Assembly (NCBI RefSeq): GCF_013369485.1
Contig: NZ_JABWEB010000002.1
Location: forward strand, 372,001 to 436,000
Reading direction: 5' to 3'
Length of the DNA stretch: 64,000 bases
Source: Massilia sp. BJB1822
GTDB taxonomy: Bacteria; Pseudomonadota; Gammaproteobacteria; Burkholderiales; Burkholderiaceae_D
Part shown: positions 1 through 8,547 of the stretch, one piece after another
How the letters are laid out: every line of letters begins with the position of its first letter
How positions within the stretch are numbered: the first letter of the stretch is position 1
Notes under the pieces: model-generated
What the model was told of the DNA's origin: nothing
What the model saw: only the letters and a program-made list of their open reading frames with translations
The model's database searches: none
Translations under genes and position numbers: made by a program

Positions 1-2
1 AT

Positions 3-1823
3 GGCCAGGTCAGCACCCTGGCCGGTGGCGCAGAAGGTTATGCCGAAGGCAAGGGCGCACAGGCGGCATTCAACACGCCGTCCGGCCTTGCCATCGACAA
101 GCAAGGCAATCTGTATGTGGCCGATACCGGCAACCACGTCATCCGCAAGGTGACGCCGGACGGCACCGTCTCCACGCTGGCCGGCAATGGCATCGCCGGC
201 TACGCCGACGGCAAGGGCGCCGAGGCCCAGTTCAATGGGCCGCTGAGCGTGGCGGTCGATGCCGACGGCGCGGTGTTTGTGGCCGATACTTATAACGACC
301 GCATCCGCCGCATCGCGCCGAATGGCGTGGTCACCACCGTCGCGGGCAGCGGCAAACCGGGCTTCACCGATGGCGCGGCCGCCTCGGCCCAATTCGATAC
401 GCCCTGCGGCGTCGCCGTCGATGGCCTGGGCAATCTGTATATCGCCGACAGCTTGAACGACGCCATCCGCAAGCTCGGCACCGATGGCCTGGTCAGCACC
501 ATCGTCAGCGCGCCGGAAGAGGCGCGCCAGCATATTCTGAGAAAGCCGATGGCGCTCACCGTCACACATGACGGCTTCCTCTACGTCGTCAGCGGCTCGC
601 AAGGCCATGTGGTGCAGATCGCGCCCGACCGCGAATACGATGCGCTGCCCGATCTCGATCATCCGCCCGAGCCGGGCTACGGCAGCGACGGCAAGGTGCG
701 CCTGTACGCGCCGCGCGGCGTGGCGCTGGCGGCCGATGGCGCGCTGCTGGTGTCGGACGCGCACACCTTCCGCCTGCACCGTCTGGCCGTGGCCGAGAAG
801 GGCGAGACCGCGCCGCTGATCGTGCAGCCTGCGCCGCCCGCGCGCAAGGAGCCGATGCTGTGGCCCGTGGCGCCGCAGAACGAGCCGCATGAGGTGGTGG
901 GCGTGATGGGCGAGGTGCGCGGTGATTTCGAGGGCGAGAGTCGGCACCACTTCCACAGCGGTCTGGATATCCAGGCCGACGTCGGCCAGCCGGTGCTGGC
1001 GGTGGCGCCGGCCAAGGTCAGCGATCCGCTGCCGAACTGGGGCTTCGGCTCGCTGTCGGAAGGCCTGCATCTTGGTTCGCTGTCCTACATCCATATGCGC
1101 GTGGGCCGCACGCCGGCCAACAAGGTGCTCGACGCGCGCTTCCAGCTGCTGGCCGACGAGAAGGGCAAGCCGGAGCGCGTGCGCGTGCGGCGCGGCACCC
1201 GCTTCGATATCGGCGAAACCCTGGGCACGGTGAATGGCATGGCCCATGTGCACCTCGATTATGCGCCCAACGGCGGCGTGCGCAACGCGCTCAGCCTGCC
1301 CTTCATCGGCCTGCGCGACACGGTAGCGCCGCGCATCGAGAGCATCGCGCTATACGACCGCAAGGACCGCAAGCTGCCGCTGGGGCATGGCAATCCCGTG
1401 CGCATTCCGCGCGAGATGGGCGAATTGAGTATCGTGGTCGAAGCTTACGATCAGATGGATGAGAACCTGGCGCGCCGCCGCCTGGGCCTGTACAAGCTGG
1501 GCTACCAGCTCTTGCAGCCCGACGGCACGCCGGCGCCCGGTTATGAGGAGCCGCGCATGGCCCAGGTCTACGACCGCCTGCCGCGCAACCGCGAGGCCGT
1601 GAAATACGTCTACGCGCCGAACAGCGGCATCACGGTCCACGGCAGCAAGACCACGCGCTTTGCCTACGTGCTGAATAACACGCTGAGCGATGGGCAGGTC
1701 ACGCCCGGCATGTGGAAGGTGGCCGATATCGCACCGGGCCAGTACACCTTGCGCATACTGGCCTCGGACTACGCGGGCAATGTGGCGACCACGGGCCGCG
1801 ATCTGCGCCTGGCGATCGAGTAG
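3..1823 (+). CDS. NHL-repeat / M23-peptidase-like protein (5' truncated by window edge)
   Basis: The reading frame is open from base 3, so the true start lies outside the window and at least 606 residues are visible. The first ~230 residues hold NHL-type beta-propeller repeats, with recurring 'vaDtxNhriRki' and 'GVAVDGLGNLYIAD' patterns. Next comes a stretch resembling the LytM/M23 metallopeptidase fold: HFHSGLDI (the HxxxD zinc-ligand motif) and, about 100 residues later, AHVHLDY (the HxH motif). The last ~180 residues look like Ig-like beta domains. The family suggests an extracytoplasmic cell-wall-associated protein. Whether the peptidase is active cannot be told, because the region between the two motifs is longer than usual. 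The N-terminus and any signal peptide are not visible. Confidence 0.8.
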   Translation, partial: GQVSTLAGGAEGYAEGKGAQAAFNTPSGLAIDKQGNLYVADTGNHVIRKVTPDGTVSTLAGNGIAGYADGKGAEAQFNGPLSVAVDADGAVFVADTYNDRIRRIAPNGVVTTVAGSGKPGFTDGAAASAQFDTPCGVAVDGLGNLYIADSLNDAIRKLGTDGLVSTIVSAPEEARQHILRKPMALTVTHDGFLYVVSGSQGHVVQIAPDREYDALPDLDHPPEPGYGSDGKVRLYAPRGVALAADGALLVSDAHTFRLHRLAVAEKGETAPLIVQPAPPARKEPMLWPVAPQNEPHEVVGVMGEVRGDFEGESRHHFHSGLDIQADVGQPVLAVAPAKVSDPLPNWGFGSLSEGLHLGSLSYIHMRVGRTPANKVLDARFQLLADEKGKPERVRVRRGTRFDIGETLGTVNGMAHVHLDYAPNGGVRNALSLPFIGLRDTVAPRIESIALYDRKDRKLPLGHGNPVRIPREMGELSIVVEAYDQMDENLARRRLGLYKLGYQLLQPDGTPAPGYEEPRMAQVYDRLPRNREAVKYVYAPNSGITVHGSKTTRFAYVLNNTLSDGQVTPGMWKVADIAPGQYTLRILASDYAGNVATTGRDLRLAIE

Positions 1824-1824
1824 G

Positions 1825-1850
1825 GCGGCGCGGCGTCCAGCGCCGTCTTA
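1825..1850. terminator. Weak hairpin between convergent genes
   Basis: In the 24-base gap between the convergent NHL/M23 gene and the Sel1-repeat gene, CGGCG (1831-1835) and CGCCG (1841-1845) can pair around a five-base loop. There is no real T-tract on either strand, so termination is only a guess from position. Confidence 0.25.
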
Positions 1851-3392
1851 CTGCGCGCCGCCATTGCTGGCCGGTGCCGGGCAAGCAAGCCCTTTGCCGC
1901 GCCACTTCTCTGCCAGCTCCTTGCTGGCCGCCTGGCCCAGTTCGCCGTTTTCGTAGACGCGGATCAGGCGCTGGACGGCAATCGCGTCGCCGCGTTCGGC
2001 CGCCACCGTGAAGTGCTGGAAGGCTTGCGTGGGGTCTTTTTCCAGCCCGCGGCCGGCCTCGTACAGCATGCCTAGCTTGCGCATGGCTTCGGGATTGTTC
2101 TGCGCCGAAGCGATGCTGTACCAGCGCACCGCTTCGTACAGGTTCTTGGGCATGCCGCGTCCCTCTTCATACATGCCGCCCAGGGCGCTCTGCGCAGCGC
2201 TGTTATTTTGCGCGATGGCCTTGCGATACCAGGCCAGTGCCTGCGCATAGTCGCGCGGCACGCCACGGCCGATTTCGTAGGCGTAGCCGATATTGTTCTG
2301 GCCCGAGGCATTGCCTTGTTCGGCGGCCTTGCGGTACCAGGCGGCGGCGACGGCTTCCTCGGCATCGTTCCGGGCCGCCTGCATCAGCGCATAACCCAGC
2401 TGCACCTGGGCGCGGCTATTGCCGCGTTCCGCTGCGCGCTCCAGCCACTTCCTGCCTTCGGCTTCATTGCGTCCGATGCCCACGCCATGCGTATAGGCAT
2501 AGGAGAGGTTGTACATGGACCAGGCCTCGCCTTGCGCCGCCGCCTTCAGATACCAGGCGAAGGCCATGGCCGGTTCTTTTTCCACGCCTTCGCCGCGCCA
2601 GTACATGACGCCCAGATTATTCTGCGCCACCGCCAGGCCCAGGTGCGCCGCCTTGGTATACCAGCCGACGGCCACGCCGCTGTCGCGCGGCACGCCATCG
2701 CCGTGCTGGTACATGGCGCCCAGATAGTTTTGCGCTTCCGCCGAACCGTTGGCGGCGGCGGTGCGCAGCCAGTGCTGGGCGTCGGCGCTGTCGCGCGCCA
2801 GGCTGGCGTAGCCTTTGGCATAGGCCTTCCCCAGCCAGAACTGGGCGGCCGGGAAACCCTGTTCGGCGGCGGCGCGATACCAGCGCAATGCTTGCGCCGG
2901 GTCGGCCGGGGTGCCGCGTCCATATTCCAGCATGCGCGCCAGCTCATATTGCGCGGCGGCCTGGCCTTGCTCGGCCGCTGCGCGCTGGGTCGCCAATTGT
3001 TGGATCAGTACGGGATTTTCCGATGCCGGACCAATATCCCAGCGGAAGCTCAACTCAGTCCAGGCATCGGTGGGTCGGCCTGCCGGCGAGCTGCCAGGCC
3101 GGTAGCGGCAGTTGCGGGCGCTGGCCAGGGCCAGCTGCCGCTGTTCTTCGTTATTGCCTGGCGCCAGAAACACGGTCTCCAACAGCAGGCCATCGGCGCT
3201 GATCTGCACCGCCAGCCGCAATTCGCCATTTTGCGGTTTCTGCATGGGCGCCGGGTTCAGGCAGCTGATGTCCAGCGGTGCCGGTTCGGTCGTGCCGGGT
3301 GGATTGAGCTTGCTGGCGGCGTGGGCGGGAAGCAGGCTGGCGCTGGCCAGCAGGAGGGCGCACAGGGGGCGCAGAGACAGGTGTTTATGCAT
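1848..3392 (-). CDS. Exported TonB-C-like / Sel1-repeat protein
   Basis: A 514-residue protein. I start it at the ATG giving MHKHLSLRPLC, because this yields a clean signal peptide (hydrophobic LLLASASLLPAHA). An upstream in-frame ATG at 3455 adds an unlikely leader. Residues ~55-130 resemble a TonB C-terminal domain ('LRLAVQISADGLLLET ... YRP ... FRWD'). Ten consecutive ~36-residue Sel1-type TPR repeats follow, with signature 'AqyxLgxmYxxGxGvpxDxxxAxxWYrkA'. Sel1 repeats make protein-protein scaffolds, and periplasmic location is inferred from the signal peptide. The gene stands alone and converges with the NHL/M23 gene. Confidence 0.85.
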   Translation of the reverse strand: MHKHLSLRPLCALLLASASLLPAHAASKLNPPGTTEPAPLDISCLNPAPMQKPQNGELRLAVQISADGLLLETVFLAPGNNEEQRQLALASARNCRYRPGSSPAGRPTDAWTELSFRWDIGPASENPVLIQQLATQRAAAEQGQAAAQYELARMLEYGRGTPADPAQALRWYRAAAEQGFPAAQFWLGKAYAKGYASLARDSADAQHWLRTAAANGSAEAQNYLGAMYQHGDGVPRDSGVAVGWYTKAAHLGLAVAQNNLGVMYWRGEGVEKEPAMAFAWYLKAAAQGEAWSMYNLSYAYTHGVGIGRNEAEGRKWLERAAERGNSRAQVQLGYALMQAARNDAEEAVAAAWYRKAAEQGNASGQNNIGYAYEIGRGVPRDYAQALAWYRKAIAQNNSAAQSALGGMYEEGRGMPKNLYEAVRWYSIASAQNNPEAMRKLGMLYEAGRGLEKDPTQAFQHFTVAAERGDAIAVQRLIRVYENGELGQAASKELAEKWRGKGLACPAPASNGGAQ

Positions 3393-3506
3393 TTGCAATG
3401 ACAACAAGTTACAGAAGCCAGTCACTATATTGTGCAAAAGCAAGAAAATATGCACACATTGTCACAGTCCGGCTTTTTCCATGCCGGACTGTGGCGCGGA
3501 TGCGAC

Positions 3507-4370
3507 TTACTGCACCACGCTGGTGCGTTTGCCGCTGATGCTGCGCTGGGCCGGGTTGCCGTAGACGGTGATGCTGCCGGCACCGTTGGTGGCGGCCTGC
3601 AGCTTGTCGGACGCGGAGGCGACGATGCTGCCCGAGCCATTGCTGGTCAGGTCGGCGATTTCGGCGCGCAGGCCGGACAGGCGGGCGCCGCCCGAGCCGT
3701 GCAGGTTGACGTCCAGCGTGCGCACATTGCCGTTGGCGCTGAACGAGCCGGAACCGTGGATGGCCACGCGTAGGTGCTCGCCGCGCACCGTGCCCAGGTC
3801 GACCTTGCCGGAACCGTTCATGGTGACGCGGGTGGCGCCGCTGTCCAGGCCTTCGCCGGTCAGGTTGCCGGAGCCGGCGTTATGAATGTCGAGCTGGTCG
3901 ACGCGGCCGCGCAAGTCCATGCGGCCGGAGCCGCGCTGGGCCAGGCTCAGGGCGCCGCCGTTCAGGCCATCGATGTGGACGCGCACCGAGCCGTTGGTTT
4001 CCACTTCGCGTAGCTGCGGCACGGTGTAGCGGATGCGGATCGGCCGCGTGCTGCGCAGGTCGTCGTCGGTCCAGATGCGCAGCACCGGGCCTTTGTCGTC
4101 GATGAAGACGCGCGGCAGTAGATTGCTGTCGCCTTCGATTTGCAGCGAGGCCGCCTTGCCGATCTGGATATCGACATCAAGGTCGATGCGGCGGCGCACG
4201 TCGATATCGAGTGCGGCCGCGCCGCTGACCTGGCGGATTTCCTTGGTGATCACGCCATCGCCATTGATGCCGGAACCGGACGCGGGCCAGCTGTACTGGG
4301 CATTTTCGGGAACGACAATAACGCAGCCGCCAAGAGAGAGCAGGGCGGCAAAGGCGAGTGGCAAGCGCAT
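3507..4370 (-). CDS. GIN-domain (DUF2807) lipoprotein
   Basis: A 287-residue protein. The chosen ATG has GGAAAA just upstream and gives a lipoprotein signal peptide, MRLPLAFAALLSLGG-C, with a lipobox LGGC. The rest is a repetitive beta-helix-like pattern of short strands ('GSGxxxLxG', 'NGSGxVxL', 'HGSGSFSANG') typical of the head GIN domain DUF2807 family. These are envelope proteins of unknown biochemical role, often called putative auto-transporter adhesin head domains. The gene is separated from the neighbouring mmsB by ~150 bases and has no obvious operon partner. Confidence 0.85.
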   Translation of the reverse strand: MRLPLAFAALLSLGGCVIVVPENAQYSWPASGSGINGDGVITKEIRQVSGAAALDIDVRRRIDLDVDIQIGKAASLQIEGDSNLLPRVFIDDKGPVLRIWTDDDLRSTRPIRIRYTVPQLREVETNGSVRVHIDGLNGGALSLAQRGSGRMDLRGRVDQLDIHNAGSGNLTGEGLDSGATRVTMNGSGKVDLGTVRGEHLRVAIHGSGSFSANGNVRTLDVNLHGSGGARLSGLRAEIADLTSNGSGSIVASASDKLQAATNGAGSITVYGNPAQRSISGKRTSVVQ

Positions 4371-4523
4371 GAGGTTTTCCTTTTTCTGGTTGTGGCGTGA
4401 TTGCAGAATGGAAATTTTAGCGTTTTGCCCAGCCGTCTGCCACGGAATGCGACGAAAGGTCAAAATCGGGGGCTGAACTGCGCGCGGCGTGCCGCGGGCC
4501 GCGCGCCTTTTCTAGCCACCGGC

Positions 4524-5420
4524 TTAGCCGCGCGGCGGGGCTTGCAGCAGCTGCTGGATGCTGGAAAAGTCCAGCGCGCCCGCGCCGCTGCCGCTGTGCA
4601 GGGCGTACAGATTGCGCGCCAGCTCGCCCAGCGGAATGGCGGCGCGCGCCGCCAGCGCCGCTTCGGCGGCCAGGCCCAGATCCTTCACCATCAGGTCGGT
4701 GCCGAAGCCGCCCTGGTAGCCGCGCGCGGCCGGCACATTGTCCATCACGCCGGGATAGGGGTTGTACAGCTCCAGCGCCCAGTTGCGGCCCGAACTCTTG
4801 GACATGATATCGGACAGCACCTTGGGATCGAGGCCGTTGGCCACGCCCAGCGCCAGAGCTTCGGCCGTGCCGGCCATCAGCACGCCCAGCAGCATATTGT
4901 TGCAAATCTTGGCGGTCTGGCCGGCGCCATTGGCCCCGGCATGGAAGATGTTCTTGCCCATCTGCGCCAGCACGGGACGGGCGCGTTCCAGCGCCTCGGC
5001 CGCGCCGCCGACGATGAAGGTCAGCGTGCCGCCTATCGCGCCGGCCGTGCCGCCCGATACCGGCGCATCGATCATGGCCAGGCCGCGCGCGGCCGCCGCC
5101 TGCGCCACCTTGACGGCGCTGTGCGGGGCGATGGTGCTGCAATCGATCACCAGCGCGCCGGCTTCGATCTGGGACAGGATGCCATCCTGGCCCAGGTACA
5201 GGGCTTCCACATGCTGGCTGGCGGGCAGCATGGAAATGACGATCTCCGCGTCTTCCAGCATGGCGCGGGCGCTGCTGGCGGCCAGCGCGCCGGCCTGCGC
5301 CAGGCGGCCGACGGCCTCGCGCGAAAGGTCGAAGACATTGACGCGGTGGCCGGCCTTGACCAGGTTCAGGGCCATCGGCCCGCCCATATTGCCCAGACCG
5401 ATGAATGCAATATTGCTCAT
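4524..5420 (-). CDS. mmsB: 3-hydroxyisobutyrate dehydrogenase
   Basis: 298 residues, the usual length for the family. It oxidises 3-hydroxyisobutyrate to methylmalonate semialdehyde in valine degradation. Visible features are the N-terminal Rossmann motif GLGNMGGPMALNLVKAGH, the substrate loop DAPVSGGTAGAIGGTLTF, and the segment GQTAKICNNMLLG carrying the catalytic lysine of beta-hydroxyacid dehydrogenases. It is the last gene of the five-gene valine operon, 36 bases after the hydrolase gene. An SD-like GGAGAC precedes the ATG. Confidence 0.95.
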   Translation of the reverse strand: MSNIAFIGLGNMGGPMALNLVKAGHRVNVFDLSREAVGRLAQAGALAASSARAMLEDAEIVISMLPASQHVEALYLGQDGILSQIEAGALVIDCSTIAPHSAVKVAQAAAARGLAMIDAPVSGGTAGAIGGTLTFIVGGAAEALERARPVLAQMGKNIFHAGANGAGQTAKICNNMLLGVLMAGTAEALALGVANGLDPKVLSDIMSKSSGRNWALELYNPYPGVMDNVPAARGYQGGFGTDLMVKDLGLAAEAALAARAAIPLGELARNLYALHSGSGAGALDFSSIQQLLQAPPRG

Positions 5421-5456
5421 GCTTATAGTCTCCTCTATGAATGCTTGATAATGACC

Positions 5457-6599
5457 TTAAGGCTGCCCGCCCAGATCGGCCAGCGGGTGCGCCGGCCATG
5501 CCGGGGCGGTGAAGAAGCCTTCCAGCCAGCCGGCGCTGACCTGCTGCAGCGTGGGCGGCTGCCAGGCCGGCTTGCCGTCCTTGTCGATCAGCAGGGCGCG
5601 GATGCCTTCGGCGAAATCGGGCCGCGCCGCGCAGTGCAGGGCGGCGATGTATTCAAGGCGGAACACGTCGGCCAGGGACAGGCCGGCCACGCGCTGCTGC
5701 AAGGCGTGCGACAGCGCGATGGAACCGGGCGAACCGGCGCGCAGGGTGGCGATGGCTTTGTTGAACCAGGCATCGTCGCTGGCGTGCTGGCTCAGCGCCG
5801 CCACGATCTGCGCCAGGCTGGCCGCGCCGCACAGGCGGTTGATGGTGTCGAAATGCTGCTGCACCGGGCCGGCTTCGGCCAGCGCAGGATCGGCGTGGCG
5901 GCGCAGCACCTGGGTCAGCAGGCGGTCGTTGTCGGCGCGCTGGCTGCTCCAGGGCTGCTGCTGCAGGGCCGCCAGCACGGCAGCCTTGTTCTCCTGGATG
6001 ATGCCATGGTCGGCCAGGCCGAGGAAGAGGGCGTCGGCGGCGCGTACCTGGGCGCCGGTCAGCGCCAGGAACAGGCCGGCCTTGCCCGGCATGCGCGACA
6101 GCAGCCAGCTGCCGCCCACGTCGGGGAAGAGGCCGATCGAGATTTCCGGCATGGCCAGGCGCGATTGTCCGGTCACGACGCGGTGGCTGGCGCCCGCCAT
6201 CAGGCCGATGCCGCCGCCCATCACAATGCCATGGCCCCAGCACAGAATCGGCTTTGGATAGGTATGGATCTGGTAGTCGAGGCGGTACTCGTGCCGGAAG
6301 AAATCGGCCGCATACTGGTTCGCCGCCGCATCGCCATGCTCGGGCGAGGAGTGGTGCTGGCGCATCGAGGCATACAGGTTTTGCAGGTCGCCGCCGGCGC
6401 AGAAGGCTTTGTCGCCCGCCGCCTGCAGCAGCACCACGGCGATGCCATCGTCGTCGGCCCAGGCGGCGAGGCGCTCGGCCAGCGCATGCACCATTTCCAG
6501 CGAGAGCGAGTTGAGCGACTTCTCCGCATTCAGCGTGGCGATGCCGAGGCGCTTGCCGCCGCCGGCCGGCAGTTCTTCAAACAGGACGGCAGCGCTCAT
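5457..6599 (-). CDS. 3-hydroxyisobutyryl-CoA hydrolase (enoyl-CoA hydratase/isomerase family)
   Basis: 380 residues starting at MSAAVLFEELP. The start codon overlaps the stop of the preceding hydratase gene as ATGA. It belongs to the crotonase superfamily: AGGDLQNLY and GIVMGGGIGLM form the oxyanion hole, and MPEISIGLFPDVGGS is the signature of the 3-hydroxyisobutyryl-CoA hydrolase branch. At ~380 residues it is longer than ordinary hydratases (~260), as expected for HIBCH. It removes CoA from 3-hydroxyisobutyryl-CoA, feeding mmsB immediately downstream. Operon context and sequence agree. Confidence 0.93.
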   Translation of the reverse strand: MSAAVLFEELPAGGGKRLGIATLNAEKSLNSLSLEMVHALAERLAAWADDDGIAVVLLQAAGDKAFCAGGDLQNLYASMRQHHSSPEHGDAAANQYAADFFRHEYRLDYQIHTYPKPILCWGHGIVMGGGIGLMAGASHRVVTGQSRLAMPEISIGLFPDVGGSWLLSRMPGKAGLFLALTGAQVRAADALFLGLADHGIIQENKAAVLAALQQQPWSSQRADNDRLLTQVLRRHADPALAEAGPVQQHFDTINRLCGAASLAQIVAALSQHASDDAWFNKAIATLRAGSPGSIALSHALQQRVAGLSLADVFRLEYIAALHCAARPDFAEGIRALLIDKDGKPAWQPPTLQQVSAGWLEGFFTAPAWPAHPLADLGGQP

Positions 6600-7378
6600 G
6601 CATTGCTCCACTTCGGCGCGCGTTTTTCCAGGAAGGCGTTCACGCCCTCGGCCTGGTCGTAGGTGTCGAACAGGTCGACGAAGGCTTCGCGCTCCACCGG
6701 CAGCACCTGGGCCAGCGGCGCGCTGCGCGCCCCTTGCAGCAGGCGCTTGCAGGCGACGATGCTGGTCGGGCTTTGCTTGTCTGCCATGCGCGCCAGTTCG
6801 AAAGCGCGGGTCAGGGACTGGCCGGTCGCCACCACTTCCTCCACCAGGCCGATGCGCAGCGCCGTGTCGGCGTTTACGCGTTCGCCCAGCAGCACCATGC
6901 GCTTGGCCCAGCCTTCGCCCACGATCCACGGCAGGTTCTGCGTGCCGCCGGCGCAGGGCAGCAGGCCCACCGTGGCTTCCGGCAGGGCCATCTGGGCCTG
7001 GCTTTCGGCGATGCGGATATCGCAGGCCAGCGCGCATTCCAGGCCGCCGCCCATGGCGTAGCCGTTGATGGCGGCGATCGACACGCCGCGGAAGCGCGAC
7101 AAGGTTTCAAACGCTTCGCCGAAGCGGCGCGCCATCTCGCGCGCCATGGCCTTGTCGCCGTCGGCGAACTGTTTCAGATCCGCCCCGGCGGAGAAGAATT
7201 TCTCGCCCTTGCCGGTCACGATCAAGCTGGTGATGCGCGGGTTGTCGTTCAAATCCTGCACCAGCCGGGCCAGGGATGCCAGGCCGTCGCGGGTGAAGGT
7301 GTTGGCGGGCGGGTTGGCCAGCGTGACAAGGGCGGTGTGGCCTTCGATGGCCAGCTCCAGATTGGTGTAGTCGCTCAA
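6596..7378 (-). CDS. Enoyl-CoA hydratase (valine pathway)
   Basis: 260 residues if translation begins at the TTG at 7378. I choose this because AGGAG lies seven bases upstream and because the TTG overlaps the stop of the preceding acyl-CoA dehydrogenase gene (TTGA). No ATG fits the N-terminus LSDYTNLELAIEG. Crotonase motifs: FSAGADLKQF, GYAMGGGLECALACD and LPEATVGLLPCAGGTQ. In this operon it presumably hydrates methacrylyl-CoA to 3-hydroxyisobutyryl-CoA. Substrate choice is inferred from its position between the isobutyryl-CoA dehydrogenase and hydrolase genes. Confidence 0.92.
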   Translation of the reverse strand: MSDYTNLELAIEGHTALVTLANPPANTFTRDGLASLARLVQDLNDNPRITSLIVTGKGEKFFSAGADLKQFADGDKAMAREMARRFGEAFETLSRFRGVSIAAINGYAMGGGLECALACDIRIAESQAQMALPEATVGLLPCAGGTQNLPWIVGEGWAKRMVLLGERVNADTALRIGLVEEVVATGQSLTRAFELARMADKQSPTSIVACKRLLQGARSAPLAQVLPVEREAFVDLFDTYDQAEGVNAFLEKRAPKWSNA

Positions 7379-8535
7379 CGAATCTCTCCTGTTGAAGTGG
7401 TTGCCAGAAAATGACGCGCCACGATGCTGCGCATGATTTCGTTCGTGCCTTCCAGGATCTGGTGCACGCGCGCGTCGCGCACCAGCCTTTCCAGCGGATA
7501 TTCGCGGATATAGCCATAGCCGCCGTGGATCTGCAGCGCCTCGTTGCAGACCTGGAAGCCCAGATCGGTCGCCAGGCGCTTGGCCATGGCGCAGTAGGCG
7601 GTGGCGTAGGGCGCCTGCGCATCGAGCTTGGTGGCGGCCAGGCGCACCATCTGGCGCGCGGCCACCAGCTCGGTCAGCATATCGGCCAGCTTGAACTGGA
7701 TGGCCTGGAAGTCGGCCAGCGCGCGGTTGAACTGCTTGCGCTCCGTGACGTAGCGCTGGGCCGCATTCAGCGCGCCCTGGGCCGCGCCCACCGAGCAGGT
7801 GGCGATATTGATGCGGCCACCATCCAGGCCACGCATGGCGATCTTGAAGCCTTCGCCTTCCTCGCCCAGCAGGTGGCTGGCCGGCACGCGCACATTGTCG
7901 AAGGTGACGGAGCGCGTGGGCTGGCTGTTCCAGCCCATCTTCTCCTCCTTGCGGCCATAGGCGATGCCGGGTGCGTCGGCCGGCACGGCAAAGGCGGAGA
8001 TGCCGGAGGCACCGGAGCCGCCGGTGCGCGCCATCACCACCAGCATATCGCTCACGCCGGCGCCGGAGATGAAGGCCTTGGCGCCGTTCAGCACATAGCC
8101 GTCCAGCGTGCGCTCTGCCCGCGTTTTGAGCGAGGCGGCGTCGGAGCCGGCGCCCGGTTCGGTCAGGCAGTAGGAGCCGAATTTGCGGCCGCTCGTCATC
8201 AGCGGTCCCCATTCCCGGCGCAGCGCCTCGCCACCCCAGGTGCACAGCATCCACGTCGCCATATTGTGGATGGTCAGATAGGCCGTGGTGGACGGGTCGG
8301 CCGCCGCCAGTTCCTCGAAAACGATGGTGGCGTCCAGCCGCGACAGGCCCAGGCCGCCCACGTCCTCTGGCGAATAGATACCGCAAAAGCCTAGCTCACC
8401 GGCTTTGGCCAGCGCCTCGGCCGGGAAGATGGCCTCCGCATCCCACTGCGCCGCGAACGGCGCCAGCTCGCCCTCGGCGAAGGCGCGCGCCGTCTGCTGG
8501 AAAGCCAGCTGCTCTTCAGTCAGTTCGAAATCCAT
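7375..8535 (-). CDS. Acyl-CoA dehydrogenase, probable isobutyryl-CoA dehydrogenase
   Basis: 386 residues, the standard length of a homotetrameric FAD-dependent acyl-CoA dehydrogenase. It shows CLTEPGAGSDAASLKT (FAD/substrate binding), QIHGGYGYIREYPLERL, and the C-terminal HQILEGTNEIMRSIVARH, whose glutamate in EGT is the catalytic base position of the MCAD type. It is the second gene of the valine operon, 12 bases after mmsA, and would convert isobutyryl-CoA to methacrylyl-CoA. The substrate is inferred from context. Confidence 0.92.
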   Translation of the reverse strand: MDFELTEEQLAFQQTARAFAEGELAPFAAQWDAEAIFPAEALAKAGELGFCGIYSPEDVGGLGLSRLDATIVFEELAAADPSTTAYLTIHNMATWMLCTWGGEALRREWGPLMTSGRKFGSYCLTEPGAGSDAASLKTRAERTLDGYVLNGAKAFISGAGVSDMLVVMARTGGSGASGISAFAVPADAPGIAYGRKEEKMGWNSQPTRSVTFDNVRVPASHLLGEEGEGFKIAMRGLDGGRINIATCSVGAAQGALNAAQRYVTERKQFNRALADFQAIQFKLADMLTELVAARQMVRLAATKLDAQAPYATAYCAMAKRLATDLGFQVCNEALQIHGGYGYIREYPLERLVRDARVHQILEGTNEIMRSIVARHFLATTSTGEIR

Positions 8536-8547
8536 GACGCGCCCCCA

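Noticed and set aside
4401..6662. 753-residue plus-strand open frame over mmsB and the hydrolase gene
   Set aside because: Low-complexity Arg/Gln/His/Ala sequence mirroring two well-supported minus-strand genes.
6600..7037. Longer start for the 3-hydroxyisobutyryl-CoA hydrolase
   Set aside because: The extension lies inside the hydratase gene in another frame; the ATG at 6599 overlaps its stop and matches the family start.
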